DNA of 64,000 nt from Alphaproteobacteria bacterium (GCA_017308235.1 JAFKFL010000016.1:124001-188000), one strand, 5' to 3'. Shown: positions 1 to 10,178, counted from the first letter of the stretch. Numbers and translations are program-made. Notes: generated from the sequence alone by a model not told the origin.

Positions 1-201
1 GGACGTGGCCGCGGCGTGCTGCTGCAGAAGTCGAAGGCCGACCAGCTTTCGGATGCACAAGCTTTCAAATTGTCGGACGGTTTGCCCTGGGCCAATCGGC
101 TGATTGCGGCAGCCGAACTCAAGTTCTGGCGGGGCGAGCGGGCGCAGGCTGGCCGCATGCCCGAAAAAGGCTGGCCGCGCGCCAAGCGTTTCAAGGATTG
201 A
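1..201 (+). CDS. parC: DNA topoisomerase IV subunit A, C-terminal fragment
   Basis: The window opens inside a gene; frame 1 reads without a stop to TGA at 199-201, giving the last 66 residues. The tail contains GRGVLLQKSK, FKLSDGLPW and GERAQAGRMPEKG. This is the characteristic end of the beta-pinwheel C-terminal domain of alphaproteobacterial ParC, where GERAQAGR-x-PP-KG-F/W is typical. ParC is the breakage-reunion subunit of topoisomerase IV, which decatenates daughter chromosomes with ParE. The catalytic tyrosine domain lies outside the window. A GyrA origin is less likely because GyrA ends differently. Only 4 bases separate its stop from the next gene, so the two may be co-transcribed. 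Confidence 0.85.
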   Translation, partial: GRGRGVLLQKSKADQLSDAQAFKLSDGLPWANRLIAAAELKFWRGERAQAGRMPEKGWPRAKRFKD

Positions 202-205
202 TGGG

Positions 206-1012
206 ATGGATCTGGCGCTGATCTGGAAGACGCTGGTGATCGGCGTCATCGAGGGCCTTACCGAATTTCTGCCGGTATCCTCGACCGGGCACATCATCCT
301 TTCCGAAGTGGTCCTCGACTTTAAAGGCCCGCCCGGCAAGGTGTTCGACATCGTGATCCAGCTCGGCGCGATCCTGGCCGTGTGCGTGCTCTACCGTGCC
401 AAGATCTGGGCCACGGTGGTTGGCGCGATGAATCGCGAACCGCAGGCGCTGCGCTTCGCCGGCACCATCCTCGTTGCCTTTTTACCCTCCGCGGTCGTGG
501 GCGTGATCGCCTTTAAGTACATCAAGCAGCTGCTGGAAAGTCCCCTGGTGGTCGCGGTCGCGTTGATCTTGGGCGGCATCGCGATCTTGGTGATCGAGCG
601 GTTGGTGCAGCGGCCTCGCGTGAAATCGATGGACGACATCGATTTCAAGACGGCGTTCTGGGTGGGTGTGTGTCAGTGCCTGGCCATGGTCCCCGGTGTG
701 TCGCGTTCCGGTGCGACGATCATGGGCGCACGGGCTTTTCGCGTGGACCGTGCGACCGCTGCAGAATTTTCCTTCTTTCTGGCGATGCCGACCATGATCG
801 GCGCGGCCGCTTACGATCTCTACAAGAACTGGGCAGACCTCAGCTGGCACGGAAGCGCCGTTATTGCGCTGGGTTTCATTGCCGCTTTCTTCTCTGCCCT
901 CGTCGTCGTCGGGCCGTTCGTGCAGTTCATCAGCCGATACGGGTTCACCGCTTTCGCCTGGTACCGCATTGCAATTGGCGCATTGGCGCTCGTTCTATTG
1001 CTCATGCATTGA
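206..1012 (+). CDS. uppP: Undecaprenyl-diphosphate phosphatase (BacA/UppP)
   Basis: This 268-residue integral membrane protein dephosphorylates undecaprenyl diphosphate so the lipid carrier can be reused in peptidoglycan and O-antigen synthesis. Both signature motifs are present: EGLTEFLPVSSTGH near residue 14 and PGVSRSGATI near residue 170. About seven to eight hydrophobic segments are spread over the protein, and the length is normal for the family. I place the start at ATG 206 (MDLALIWKTLVIGVIEG), because the frame open further upstream overlaps parC and lacks family similarity. UppP overexpression gives bacitracin resistance in other bacteria, but here it is the ordinary housekeeping gene. 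Confidence 0.95.
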   Translation: MDLALIWKTLVIGVIEGLTEFLPVSSTGHIILSEVVLDFKGPPGKVFDIVIQLGAILAVCVLYRAKIWATVVGAMNREPQALRFAGTILVAFLPSAVVGVIAFKYIKQLLESPLVVAVALILGGIAILVIERLVQRPRVKSMDDIDFKTAFWVGVCQCLAMVPGVSRSGATIMGARAFRVDRATAAEFSFFLAMPTMIGAAAYDLYKNWADLSWHGSAVIALGFIAAFFSALVVVGPFVQFISRYGFTAFAWYRIAIGALALVLLLMH

Positions 1013-1079
1013 CGCTTCCTGCGCTTCATACCGTGTGCCATAAGCCGGCAACATTTTTTGAAGCGGTCAGGAGTTGAAG

Positions 1080-2186
1080 ATGCAACGGCGTAAATTTCTG
1101 CGCAGCGCGGGTATAGGCGCTGCGGCGACAGCGGTCACGAGTGCGGTGGCGGCGCCGGCCATTGCCCAGTCGACGCCGGAGCTCAATTGGCGTCTGACCT
1201 CGAGCTTTCCAAAGTCGCTCGACACGCTCTATGGTGGCGCCGAGAGGTTCGCCAAGCTTGTCGCCGAGGCGACCGATAACAAGTTCCAGATTCGTGTCTT
1301 CGCTGCAGGCGAGATCGTTCCGGGCTTGCAGGTCGTCGATGCCGTGCAGAACGGTACGGTCGAGGTCGGTCACACTGCTTCGTACTATTTCTTCGGCAAG
1401 GATCCGACGTTCGCCCTTGGAACGGTGGTGCCGTTCGGTCTCAACACGCGCCAGATGAATGCGTGGGTGACCGAAGGCGGTGGCAACGATCTGCTCAACG
1501 ACTTTTACAAAGGCTACAACATCCACGGCATCGTCGCGGGCAATACGACGGCGCAGATGGGCGGTTGGTTCCGCAAGGAGATCAACACAGTCGACGACCT
1601 TAAGGGCCTGAAGTTCCGCATCGCCGGTCTGGCCGGCAACGTCATGGCGAAGCTGGGCGTCATCCCGCAGCAGCTTGCCGGTGGCGACATCTATCCGGCT
1701 CTCGAAAAGGGCGCGATCGATGCTGCCGAATGGGTCGGACCCTACGACGACCAAAAGCTCGGCTTCGCCAAGATCGCGCCGAACTATTACTACCCGGGCT
1801 GGTGGGAAGGGAATGCGGCGATCCACATGTTCATTGGCCTCGATAAGTGGAATGCATTGCCGAAGCACTACCAGGCGATCCTGACGGCGGCCTGCGCCGA
1901 CAGCAACAACTGGACGACCGCCAAGTACGACACCGACAATCCCAAAGCCCTTCGCACACTGATTGCCAGCGGCGCGAAGCTGCTGCCGTTCTCGCCGGCC
2001 ATCCTCGAGGCATCGTTCAAAGCGGCCAACGAGGTCTATGCCGAATTGAATGCCAAGAATGCCACCTTCAAGAAGGTCTATGAATCGATGATGGCCTTCC
2101 GGAAGGAAGAGGTTCTGTGGTTCCGCGTCGCCGAGAACACCTTCGACAACTTCATGGCGCGCCAGTCGGCCGCCAACAAGCTCTGA
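1080..2186 (+). CDS. TRAP transporter periplasmic binding protein, TakP/FcbT1 type (copy 1)
   Basis: This 368-residue protein begins with [11 protein letters not shown] followed by an Ala-rich stretch ending near AIAQ, a clear twin-arginine (Tat) signal. The mature part has the features of the DctP family branch that includes TakP (2-oxoacids) and FcbT1 (chloroaromatic acids): [23 protein letters not shown], a KFRIAGLAG strand with the conserved arginine, and [13 protein letters not shown]. It should capture a carboxylate in the periplasm and deliver it to a DctQM permease. ATG 1080 is preferred over the TTG two codons upstream because GGAG lies at a good distance. The next gene encodes a very similar protein of identical length. 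A strong terminator follows, so this copy is probably its own transcription unit. The true ligand cannot be read from sequence. Confidence 0.9.
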   Translation: MQRRKFLRSAGIGAAATAVTSAVAAPAIAQSTPELNWRLTSSFPKSLDTLYGGAERFAKLVAEATDNKFQIRVFAAGEIVPGLQVVDAVQNGTVEVGHTASYYFFGKDPTFALGTVVPFGLNTRQMNAWVTEGGGNDLLNDFYKGYNIHGIVAGNTTAQMGGWFRKEINTVDDLKGLKFRIAGLAGNVMAKLGVIPQQLAGGDIYPALEKGAIDAAEWVGPYDDQKLGFAKIAPNYYYPGWWEGNAAIHMFIGLDKWNALPKHYQAILTAACADSNNWTTAKYDTDNPKALRTLIASGAKLLPFSPAILEASFKAANEVYAELNAKNATFKKVYESMMAFRKEEVLWFRVAENTFDNFMARQSAANKL

Positions 2187-3461
<1,275 letters not shown>

Positions 3462-3478
3462 ACTGACCCAGAATCAGG

Positions 3479-3505
3479 AAAAGCCCCGCTTCGGCGGGGC
3501 TTTTT
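3479..3505. terminator. Bidirectional terminator between TRAP binding protein and permease genes
   Basis: The stem GCCCCGC/GCGGGGC is capped by a very stable TTCG tetraloop (3490-3493). It is flanked by AAAA on the left and TTTTT on the right, so it can end transcription in both directions. It sits 17 bases after the stop of binding protein copy 2 and 5 bases from the end of the convergent dctM gene. Confidence 0.9.
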
Positions 3506-3509
3506 GCTG

Positions 3510-5102
3510 TCATTTGAAGACCGGGGGTGCTGCTTCTTCGGCTGGAGGCGCCTGGATGTCGATCTTGATCTTGCTGGGATCGATAGTCGAAGGAGGCTCG
3601 AGGAAGTAGGTGACCGACTGTGGCACGGCGATCACCAGGACCACCATGATGAGCTGCAGCGCGACCCACGGGATCGATCCCCAATAGATATCGGAGCTCT
3701 TTACTTCCTTGGGCGCAACGCTGCGCAGGTAAAACAATGCGAAGCCGAACGGCGGGTGCATGAACGAGGTCTGGACGTTCACGCACAACATCACGCCGAA
3801 CCAGATCAGGGCGGCATCGTGGCCGACCACCGGCTCGAGGATCTTCTGCGCGACCGGCGCCAGCATCGGCACGATGATGAAGGCGATCTCGAAGAAGTCG
3901 AGGAAGAAGGCGAGGAAGAAAACGAACAGGTTGACGACGACCAGGAAGCCCCAAACGCCGCCCGGCAGGCTCGACATCATGTGCTCGACCCAGCGGTTGC
4001 CGTCCACGCCCTGGAAGGTGATCGAGAAGCAGGTGGCCCCTACCAGGATGAAGGCGACCATGGCGGTGATGCGCATCGTCGCCTGGAACGCCTGCACGAT
4101 CAGGTCCCGCAGGTCCTTTACGTCCCAGGCCCGCCAGCAGAGCCAGACGATGGCGGCGAACATGACGGTGAAAGCCGCCTTGAAGGCTGGCGACTTGAAG
4201 GCGACCAAGCCGATCAAGAAGCCGATGACTGCCGCGACGCAGCCGGCACCGAATACCCATTTGTCGAACTTCGTCAGTGGCGCATTGCGCACGACAGCGA
4301 GCACGATGGCGCCGATCGTGCCCATGGCGCCCGCCTCGGTCGGGGTCGCGAGGCCCATCATGATGGTGCCGAGCACGAGGAAGATCAGGATGGCGGCCGG
4401 GATGATGCCCCAGGCGCACTTGATCAGGAGCGCCTTGCCGAACAGGGTGCGTGGCACTGGTGGTAGCGCCGCGGGCCGCACGATCGATACGTAGAACGTG
4501 TAGGCGGCGAACATCACGATCTGCAGGATCGAGGGCCCCCAGGCGCCGAGATACATGTCGCCGACCGAGCGGCCGAGCTGGTCGGCCAGCACGATCAGCA
4601 CCAGCGAGGGCGGCACGAGCTGGGTGATGGTGCCCGATGCGGCCAGCACGCCTGTCGCGTAGCGCATATCGTATTTGTAGCGGACCATGATCGGCAGCGT
4701 GATCAGCGCCATGGCGATCACCTGCGCGGCCACGGTGCCGGTGATGGCGCCCAGGATGAAACCGACGATGATGGTCGAATAGCCGAGGCCGCCGCGCACG
4801 GGGCCGAACAACTGGCCCATCGATTCCAGCATGTCCTCGGCCAATCCGCATTTCTCCAGGATCGCGCCCATGAAGGTGAAAAACGGAATGGCGAGCAGGA
4901 GTTCGTTGCTCAGGATGGAGCCGAACACGCGGCCAGGAATCGCCTGCATGAAGGGCAGGGTGAAGTAGCCGAAGTCGATCGACAGGAAGCCGAAGAAGAA
5001 ACCGACAGCGGCCAGGGAGAAGGCCACCGGGTAGCCAATGATCATGAACACCACGAGGCCGGCGAACATGATCGGCGGCATCCACTCGAGAGGGATGATC
5101 AT
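3510..5102 (-). CDS. TRAP transporter large permease (DctM), extended FcbT3-type
   Basis: This large membrane subunit of a TRAP carrier is driven by an ion gradient and takes substrate from a DctP-type protein. The product is 530 residues, about 100 longer than an ordinary DctM. The excess lies in the middle, after RNAPLTKFDKWVFGAG, and adds roughly two to three hydrophobic segments, as known for the mannitol/chloroaromatic (FcbT3, COG4664) branch. Family signs include VPPSLVLIVLADQLGR, GMLEKCGLAEDMLESMGQ-like loops and FMHPPFGFALFYLRS near the C-terminus. The start ATG (5100-5102) overlaps the stop of the small permease gene in an ATGA. The open frame continuing upstream in this phase is antisense/overlap noise. 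The matching binding proteins are the two Tat-exported paralogues at 1080-3461. Confidence 0.9.
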   Translation of the reverse strand: MIIPLEWMPPIMFAGLVVFMIIGYPVAFSLAAVGFFFGFLSIDFGYFTLPFMQAIPGRVFGSILSNELLLAIPFFTFMGAILEKCGLAEDMLESMGQLFGPVRGGLGYSTIIVGFILGAITGTVAAQVIAMALITLPIMVRYKYDMRYATGVLAASGTITQLVPPSLVLIVLADQLGRSVGDMYLGAWGPSILQIVMFAAYTFYVSIVRPAALPPVPRTLFGKALLIKCAWGIIPAAILIFLVLGTIMMGLATPTEAGAMGTIGAIVLAVVRNAPLTKFDKWVFGAGCVAAVIGFLIGLVAFKSPAFKAAFTVMFAAIVWLCWRAWDVKDLRDLIVQAFQATMRITAMVAFILVGATCFSITFQGVDGNRWVEHMMSSLPGGVWGFLVVVNLFVFFLAFFLDFFEIAFIIVPMLAPVAQKILEPVVGHDAALIWFGVMLCVNVQTSFMHPPFGFALFYLRSVAPKEVKSSDIYWGSIPWVALQLIMVVLVIAVPQSVTYFLEPPSTIDPSKIKIDIQAPPAEEAAPPVFK

Positions 5103-5644
5103 TGCGTCGGCCTCTCGTAGTGGGCTTCGAGGCTTTCGACGGGGATGCCGATCAAAAAGGCCACGCGTTTGATGAGTTCGGAGAGGCCCTGCAAGGCCAC
5201 CAGCAGGAAGCCGAAGGGCAGGACGGCCTTGATCGGCCAGCGGATCAGGCCGCCGGCATTCGAGGAATGCTCGCCAATGACGTAGGACTGCATGAAGAAC
5301 GGCCAGGAAAGCCAGGCCAGGATAGCGCAGGTTGGCAGCAAAAAGATCAGCGTGCCCAGGATGTCGATCCAGAGCTGGCCGCGGCGCCCCAGCGTCATGT
5401 AGAGGAGGTCGACCCGCACATGCTCGTTGCGCTTCAGCGTATAGGAGGCGCCGAACATGACGATCACGGCGAACATGTACCACTGCACCTCGAGCCAGGC
5501 GTTCGAGCTCGTGTCATAGGCGTAGCGGACCATCGCGTTGCCGCCACTGACCAGACAGGCCAGCAGCACCAGCCAGTTACAGACGAGTCCGATCTTTTCG
5601 TTGATTACGTCGATAACTGCGCTGAACTTGAGCAGAAAGCGCAT
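5099..5644 (-). CDS. TRAP transporter small permease (DctQ)
   Basis: This 181-residue membrane protein has four predicted transmembrane helices. It carries the DctQ hallmarks: an N-terminal INEKIGLVCNWLVLLACLVSGGNAMVRY-like helix region, LEVQWYMFAVIVMFGASYTL, and NEHVRVDLLY just after the second helix. DctQ bridges the binding protein and DctM. The start ATG follows GGGGAGAGGA almost immediately. The gene ends in a 4-nt ATGA overlap with dctM, indicating translational coupling. Its 5' end faces bpt across about 150 bases that hold its promoter region. Confidence 0.9.
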   Translation of the reverse strand: MRFLLKFSAVIDVINEKIGLVCNWLVLLACLVSGGNAMVRYAYDTSSNAWLEVQWYMFAVIVMFGASYTLKRNEHVRVDLLYMTLGRRGQLWIDILGTLIFLLPTCAILAWLSWPFFMQSYVIGEHSSNAGGLIRWPIKAVLPFGFLLVALQGLSELIKRVAFLIGIPVESLEAHYERPTQ

Positions 5645-5795
5645 TCCTCTCCCCAGAAATTCTTCGTTCTTTTGAGCCCCGTTTCGCCTCCCGAGGCTTG
5701 GCTCTCATAACGTGGTCCTTGCGGTACCGCTAGAGTTTCGCAGGAATGTGAAAGGGGCAGGTGGTGCGTCAAGTCGATCCACCTGGCGGTTTTGC

Positions 5796-6530
5796 CTACG
5801 AACTGGGCAATTCCGTCCAGCCTTCGGGCCCAAAGAACTCCAAGGGCCGGAAGGAGCGTTTGTAGGCCATCTTGCTCGAATCGGCGATCCAATAGCCCAA
5901 ATAGACATAGGGCAGGCCACGCCGCGCCGCGGCGTCGGCCAGCCATAGGATCATGTAGGTACCGAGCCCCCGACGCGGGTTTTGAGGGTCGAAGTAGCTA
6001 TAGACAGCCGACACGCCGCTGGAGAGCCAATCGACCAGACAGGCTCCGACCAGGCGGCCTTCGGCCGAATCGTCCCGGAATTCGATGATCGCCGTGTCGA
6101 CCGGGCTTTCCTCGACCATCGCCCGATAATCATCGAAATCCATGTCGGCCATGTCCCCATCGTGATGACGGGCCATCACGTAGCGGGAGAACAAGGCATA
6201 CTGCTCGCCGGTCGCCAGCGCCTGGGTCTCGACGGCATGGACATGCTCATTACGCTTCATGATGCGGCGCTGCGCCCGATTGGGCTCGAAGTCGCGGACG
6301 CGGATGCGTACTGGTACGCAGGAGCGGCAGCCGTCGCACAAGGGCTTGTAGACGAAGTGGTGCGACCGCCGAAACCCGGCGTCCGTCAGCGTATCGTGCT
6401 GGGAGATCGCATCTGGGCCGCTGAGCTCGGTAACGAGCTTGGTTTCCAGCCGGTGCGGCAGATACGGGCAGCGCATCGCCGGCGTGGTGCGGAAGAACCG
6501 CAGGGTCTGGATGTTCTGACGGATGAACAT
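5796..6530 (-). CDS. bpt: Aspartate/glutamate leucyltransferase (Bpt), N-end rule
   Basis: This 244-residue leucyl-tRNA-protein transferase attaches Leu to proteins starting with Asp or Glu, marking them for ClpS/ClpAP degradation. The N-terminal ATE domain shows the cysteine pattern CPYLP near residue 21 and CDGCRSCVPVRI near residue 73. The C-terminal ATE domain follows, with YSYFDPQNPRRGLGTYMILW and YVYLGYWIADSSKMAYK. These residues and the length match bacterial Bpt (the eukaryotic-ATE-like enzyme). The ATG start gives MFIRQNIQTLRFFRT. It is monocistronic or lightly linked to the next minus-strand genes. Confidence 0.93.
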   Translation of the reverse strand: MFIRQNIQTLRFFRTTPAMRCPYLPHRLETKLVTELSGPDAISQHDTLTDAGFRRSHHFVYKPLCDGCRSCVPVRIRVRDFEPNRAQRRIMKRNEHVHAVETQALATGEQYALFSRYVMARHHDGDMADMDFDDYRAMVEESPVDTAIIEFRDDSAEGRLVGACLVDWLSSGVSAVYSYFDPQNPRRGLGTYMILWLADAAARRGLPYVYLGYWIADSSKMAYKRSFRPLEFFGPEGWTELPSS

Positions 6531-6589
6531 GATCGTTGATCGAGAGTGTAGCGCGATCGGGCGCGAAAAAAAGCGGTTACCCCATCATT

Positions 6590-7201
6590 TCATCCTTGCG
6601 GTCGACGGCCAGCCAGTCGGAAGGGCAACAGCGCCAACCGCACCAGTTTTGGCAACAGCCAGAGAAGGCCGACCACGAAGGCCGCCAGGATGCAAAGGAA
6701 AGCGATCGGGTGAAGGATCGACAGCACCAGGCCACCGAACACCAGGCCGTCCGTGGTGAGCGAGGCGGCGATGTTACTGAATGGCTCGGGGGAGGTGTTG
6801 ATCAGCGCCCGCGACCCGGTCTTGGCAATGTGGGTTCCGGCCGCGAGCGTGCCGCCCAGGAGGCCCGCGAGGATGGCGGTCTCCGGGCCGAGCTGATCGG
6901 CGGCGCCGTAGGCGAGCAGGGCGCCTGCGGGGATTCGCACGATCGTGTGCAGCATGTCGTTCACGCTGTCGACGAACGGGATCTTGTCGGCGAAGAAGTT
7001 CAAGGCGAACAGCAGCCCCGCGACGCCCATCACCCAGGGTGATCCCAGGGCCTGCAAATCGGCGGGCAAGGTGACGAAACCGAACGCCTGCGCACCGCCC
7101 AGGATCAGGACGGCGGCGTAGGGATTGAGGCCACTTGCCCAGCTCGCACCGAGAGCGACGGCCACGGGTGCGAGGGAGGCGGTAAAGGAGTCGGCGCTCA
7201 T
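6590..7201 (-). CDS. DUF4126 family membrane protein
   Basis: This 203-residue protein belongs to the uncharacterised DUF4126 family. It shows the family's features: ASGLNPYAAVLILGG near the N-terminus, NFFADKIPFVDSVNDMLHT around residues 65-85, and GTHIAKTGSRALINTSPEP around residue 125. These polar motifs sit between about five to six hydrophobic helices. Such repeated-helix topology suggests a small transporter or membrane scaffold, but no function is established. ATG 7199-7201 is the start. The frame remains open into recR, but that extension is recR read out of phase. It lies 11 bases downstream of recR and is probably in the same operon. Confidence 0.75.
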   Translation of the reverse strand: MSADSFTASLAPVAVALGASWASGLNPYAAVLILGGAQAFGFVTLPADLQALGSPWVMGVAGLLFALNFFADKIPFVDSVNDMLHTIVRIPAGALLAYGAADQLGPETAILAGLLGGTLAAGTHIAKTGSRALINTSPEPFSNIAASLTTDGLVFGGLVLSILHPIAFLCILAAFVVGLLWLLPKLVRLALLPFRLAGRRPQG

Positions 7202-7212
7202 GAGGGGGCAGG

Positions 7213-7806
7213 CTAGAGGGCGCGCCGGGCCTTGAGCGCAGTCGCCAGCGTGCCGTCGTCGAGCCAGTCGAGCTCGCCACCCACCGGCACGCCATGCGCC
7301 AGCCGAGTGAGTGGCACATTGGCGTCGGCCAGGCGCTCGGCGAGGTAATGAGCGGTGGTCTGGCCGTCGACGGTGGCGTTGGTGGCCACGATGATCTCGC
7401 GGATGCCGCCGTCGCGGACACGCCTCAGGAGGCCGCCGATATTGAGTTCGTCCGGTCCGATGCCATCGAGCGCCGAAAGCGTGCCGCCCAGGACATGGTA
7501 GCGGCCGCTGAAGATCTTGCCGCGCTCCATGGCCCAGAGATCGCCGACATCTTCGACGACGCAGATCAGGCCGGCGTCGCGACGAGAGTCGGCGCAGATC
7601 GCACAAGGATCGATCGTGTCGAGGTTGCCGCAGACTCCGCATGGCTTGATTGTTCGTGCCGCGTCGGCCAACGCCGCGCTCAGGGGCTGCATTAGCACTT
7701 CGCGCTTCTTGAGAAGGTGCAACGCAACACGTCGCGCCGAGCGCGGCCCCAACCCCGGCAACCGCCCCAGGAGCTGGATCAACCGCTCGATCTCGAGCCC
7801 GCTCAT
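7213..7806 (-). CDS. recR: Recombination mediator RecR
   Basis: RecR (197 residues) works with RecO (and RecF) to load RecA on SSB-coated gapped DNA. Domain order is visible: helix-hairpin-helix [20 protein letters not shown] at residues 11-30, a zinc finger with [18 protein letters not shown] at about 56-73, and a Toprim domain with [13 protein letters not shown] and [20 protein letters not shown]. The start is ATG 7806. The gene follows dnaX-ybaB in the order conserved across many bacteria. About 84 non-coding bases separate it from ybaB. Confidence 0.96.
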   Translation of the reverse strand: MSGLEIERLIQLLGRLPGLGPRSARRVALHLLKKREVLMQPLSAALADAARTIKPCGVCGNLDTIDPCAICADSRRDAGLICVVEDVGDLWAMERGKIFSGRYHVLGGTLSALDGIGPDELNIGGLLRRVRDGGIREIIVATNATVDGQTTAHYLAERLADANVPLTRLAHGVPVGGELDWLDDGTLATALKARRAL

Positions 7807-7890
7807 GGTCGCACAGTATCCATCACGACAACCGCGTCATCCGGAACCACGATACCTCTGCCAAGATCTGTGCTCACTTTGGCTTTCGGC

Positions 7891-8220
7891 TCAAAGCTTG
7901 AAGCCCGGGGGCAGGGGCAGGCCGCCGGTGAGGGAGCGCATCTGCTCCTGGACTGTTTGTTCGACCTTGCCGCGAGCGTCGTTGGCCGCGGCGACGATCA
8001 GGTCCTCGACGACGCCCTTTTCCTCGGGCTTGAACAGGGAGGCATCGATCTCGATGCGGCGGGTCTCGTTCTTGCCGTTGACGGTTACTTTCACGAGGCC
8101 CGCGCCGGAGCTTCCGACGATCTCCAAACGTTCGAGTTGCGCCTGCAACTCCTGCACTTTCTGTTGCATCTGCTGGGCCTGCTGCATCAGGCCGCCCAGA
8201 TCCTTGAGCTTGTCGAACAT
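7891..8220 (-). CDS. ybaB: YbaB/EbfC family nucleoid-associated protein
   Basis: This 109-residue DNA-binding protein of the YbaB/EbfC family is thought to shape the nucleoid as a tweezer-like homodimer. The N-terminus is a Gln-rich coiled-coil helix (MQQAQQMQQKVQELQAQLE). It is followed by the beta-sheet dimer core with GLVKVTVNGKNETRRIEID and the C-terminal helix ending GGLPLPPGFKL, typical for alphaproteobacteria. Its ATG overlaps the dnaX stop by one base (TGATG), so the two are translationally coupled, and recR follows. Confidence 0.95.
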   Translation of the reverse strand: MFDKLKDLGGLMQQAQQMQQKVQELQAQLERLEIVGSSGAGLVKVTVNGKNETRRIEIDASLFKPEEKGVVEDLIVAAANDARGKVEQTVQEQMRSLTGGLPLPPGFKL

Positions 8221-9992
8221 CAGTACTCGCTTTCCGGAATGTCGTCGTCGGCAGGATAGTCCTCCGCCGGCGGTGGCTCGTCACCCGCCATCGGCGCGTC
8301 CAGACCGGCGACCAGGGAGGTTTCCTCGCCCTTGCGGCGCACCGTTTCGAGCTTGGCACCGGGGAAGGTTTTCAGGATTGCCTGCACGACCACATTGTTT
8401 TCGGCTTGAGTCCGCAAGGCATCGCCGCGCGATGTTTTCTGGGCTACCAGCGTCGGCTTGCCCTCGTCGCGTGAAACCGAGGCGATCCAGCGCCGACCGG
8501 TGGCATTGCCCAGGAATTCGCTGAGCTTTGCCGCGAGATCCTTGGGCGCAGCACTGGGTTCGGGCCGGAACTCGATCAGGCCTGGCTCGCAGCGCACCTC
8601 GTGCACGTGATGCATCATGTGATGCACCAGCCGTGCCTCGCGCCGCTCCTCAAGGAGCGCCACGACCTCGGTGAAGCTCTTGGGTGCGGGAAGGTCCTGC
8701 GCGGGTTGCGGTGCAACGGCCGACACCGGCGCGGCAACGCGTGCGGCGGCTGCGCCACCTCCACCGCCCGGTCGTGGCGCAGGGGCGCCGGCGCCGTTGG
8801 TGGCGCCGGCCGGCATGCTGCCATTCTGCAGGGCCTTGAGGGCATCAGAGGGCGAGGGCAGGTCGGCGGCGTAGCAGAGCCGGATCAGCGCCATCTCGGC
8901 GGCTCGCGCGGGTGAGGGCGCGCTGAGCGTCTCCTGCAGGCCCTTCATCAGGAGCGTCCAGGCGCGGGTGAGCGAGGCCATGGAGAGCTTCTGGGCCATC
9001 GCAAGCCCCTGGGTGCGCTCGCTGTCGGCGGAAGTGGCGCCGGCCTCGGGCGCCACTTTGAGGCGGGTCACCCAATGGGTGAGTTCCAGCAGGTCCTGCA
9101 AGATCACGACGGGATCAGCGCCTGCGTCGTGCATCTCGCCCAGGGCGGCGACCACCGCGGCCGAATCGCCGCGCATTGTCTTCTCGAACAGGTCCAGGAC
9201 CCCGTTGCGGTCGGCGAGGCCCAGCATGTCGCGGACCTGGTTGGCATCGACCACGCCGCCGCCATGGGCGATCGCCTGGTCGAGCATGGAGAGTCCGTCG
9301 CGCACCGAGCCGTCGGCGGCGCGAGCTAGCAGGACCAGCGCCTCGGGCGAGATCTCGACCTTCTCGGCCTCGGCGATCTTTGCAAAATGGGCGACCAGCA
9401 CTTCCTGCGGTACGCGTTTGAGGTCGAAGCGCTGACAACGCGACAGCACCGTCACCGGTACCTTGCGGATCTCGGTGGTGGCGAACAGGAACTTCACATG
9501 CGGCGGCGGTTCTTCCAGCGTCTTCAGGAGCGCGTTGAAGGCCTTCTCCGACAGCATGTGCACTTCGTCGATGATGTAGACCTTGTAGCGTGCCGACACC
9601 GGCCGGTAGCGCACGCCCTCGATCAGCTCGCGTACGTCGTCGATGCCGGTGCGGGACGCGGCATCCATCTCGATCACGTCGACGTGCCGATCCTCGGTGA
9701 TGGACTTGCAGTTCTCGCAGACACCACAGGGATCGACGGTCGGTCCACCCTTGCCGTCGGCGCCGACGCAGTTCAGGGCACGAGCGATGATCCGTGCAGT
9801 GGTGGTCTTGCCGACGCCACGTACACCGGTGAGCATGAAGGCGTGCGCAATGCGGCCAGACGCTATGGCGTTGCGCAGCGTGCGCACCATGGCTTCCTGG
9901 CCAACCAGGGTGGTGAAATCGACCGGACGGTATTTGCGAGCGAGGACGCGATAGGGGAGCTGTTCCCCGGCGGCTGTGGTGGCCTTCGCCAT
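8220..9992 (-). CDS. dnaX: DNA polymerase III subunit tau (and gamma)
   Basis: DnaX is the clamp-loader ATPase and replisome organiser. The 590-residue product has the Walker A GVRGVGKTTTARI near residue 44, a four-cysteine zinc module with CGVCENCKSI, a Walker B-type IIDEVHML, sensor-1 FATTEIRKVPVTVLSRCQRF with the SRC motif, then the clamp-loader collar. A Pro/Ala-rich linker near residues 390-430 precedes the tau C-terminal domain that binds polymerase alpha. I chose ATG 9992 (MAKATTAAGEQ) because GAGGGTGAG precedes it at good distance; a GTG at 10028 would add 12 residues. I did not find an obvious frameshift slippery site for gamma. The SRP RNA gene lies just upstream in the same direction. 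Confidence 0.95.
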   Translation of the reverse strand: MAKATTAAGEQLPYRVLARKYRPVDFTTLVGQEAMVRTLRNAIASGRIAHAFMLTGVRGVGKTTTARIIARALNCVGADGKGGPTVDPCGVCENCKSITEDRHVDVIEMDAASRTGIDDVRELIEGVRYRPVSARYKVYIIDEVHMLSEKAFNALLKTLEEPPPHVKFLFATTEIRKVPVTVLSRCQRFDLKRVPQEVLVAHFAKIAEAEKVEISPEALVLLARAADGSVRDGLSMLDQAIAHGGGVVDANQVRDMLGLADRNGVLDLFEKTMRGDSAAVVAALGEMHDAGADPVVILQDLLELTHWVTRLKVAPEAGATSADSERTQGLAMAQKLSMASLTRAWTLLMKGLQETLSAPSPARAAEMALIRLCYAADLPSPSDALKALQNGSMPAGATNGAGAPAPRPGGGGGAAAARVAAPVSAVAPQPAQDLPAPKSFTEVVALLEERREARLVHHMMHHVHEVRCEPGLIEFRPEPSAAPKDLAAKLSEFLGNATGRRWIASVSRDEGKPTLVAQKTSRGDALRTQAENNVVVQAILKTFPGAKLETVRRKGEETSLVAGLDAPMAGDEPPPAEDYPADDDIPESEY

Positions 9993-10082
9993 GACGCTCA
10001 CCCTCGTTGCGCCGCGGCCCCTTAGCACCCGGCGGTCATCGCGCCTAGGCCGCCCGGCCCCGCGACGGCGCGTCTTGGGGTG

Positions 10083-10178
10083 ACGGGTGAGAGACCGGCA
10101 TGACCCGAAGCGAATTCGTTACGGCTGCTTCCTTCCGGATCTGACCGGGTTGGCGACTGCTTCGCCCACACCGGCCCC
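10083..10178 (-). ncRNA. ffs: Signal recognition particle RNA, small bacterial (4.5S) type
   Basis: On the minus strand the nearly invariant SRP apical domain can be read: GGTCAGATCCGGAAGGAAGC followed by AGCC. This holds the asymmetric internal loop and the GGAA tetraloop that Ffh and FtsY recognise. Flanking sequences CCGG / CCGG and GCGAAGC / GCTTCGG can pair to extend the hairpin. A GGGGCC 5' end near 10178 and a CACCC region near 10085 close it, making a short RNA of about 95 nt. The ends are estimates. It lies about 90 bases upstream of dnaX in the same direction, the arrangement usual in alphaproteobacteria. Confidence 0.88.

Noticed and set aside
5758..5785. CAGGTGG/CCACCTG hairpin after bpt as an intrinsic terminator.
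   Set aside because: The loop is 14 bases and no U-rich tail follows in either direction, so a terminator call is not supported.
7202..7642. N-terminal extension of the DUF4126 protein through recR.
   Set aside because: This is recR in another frame; the ATG at 7201 gives the complete family length.
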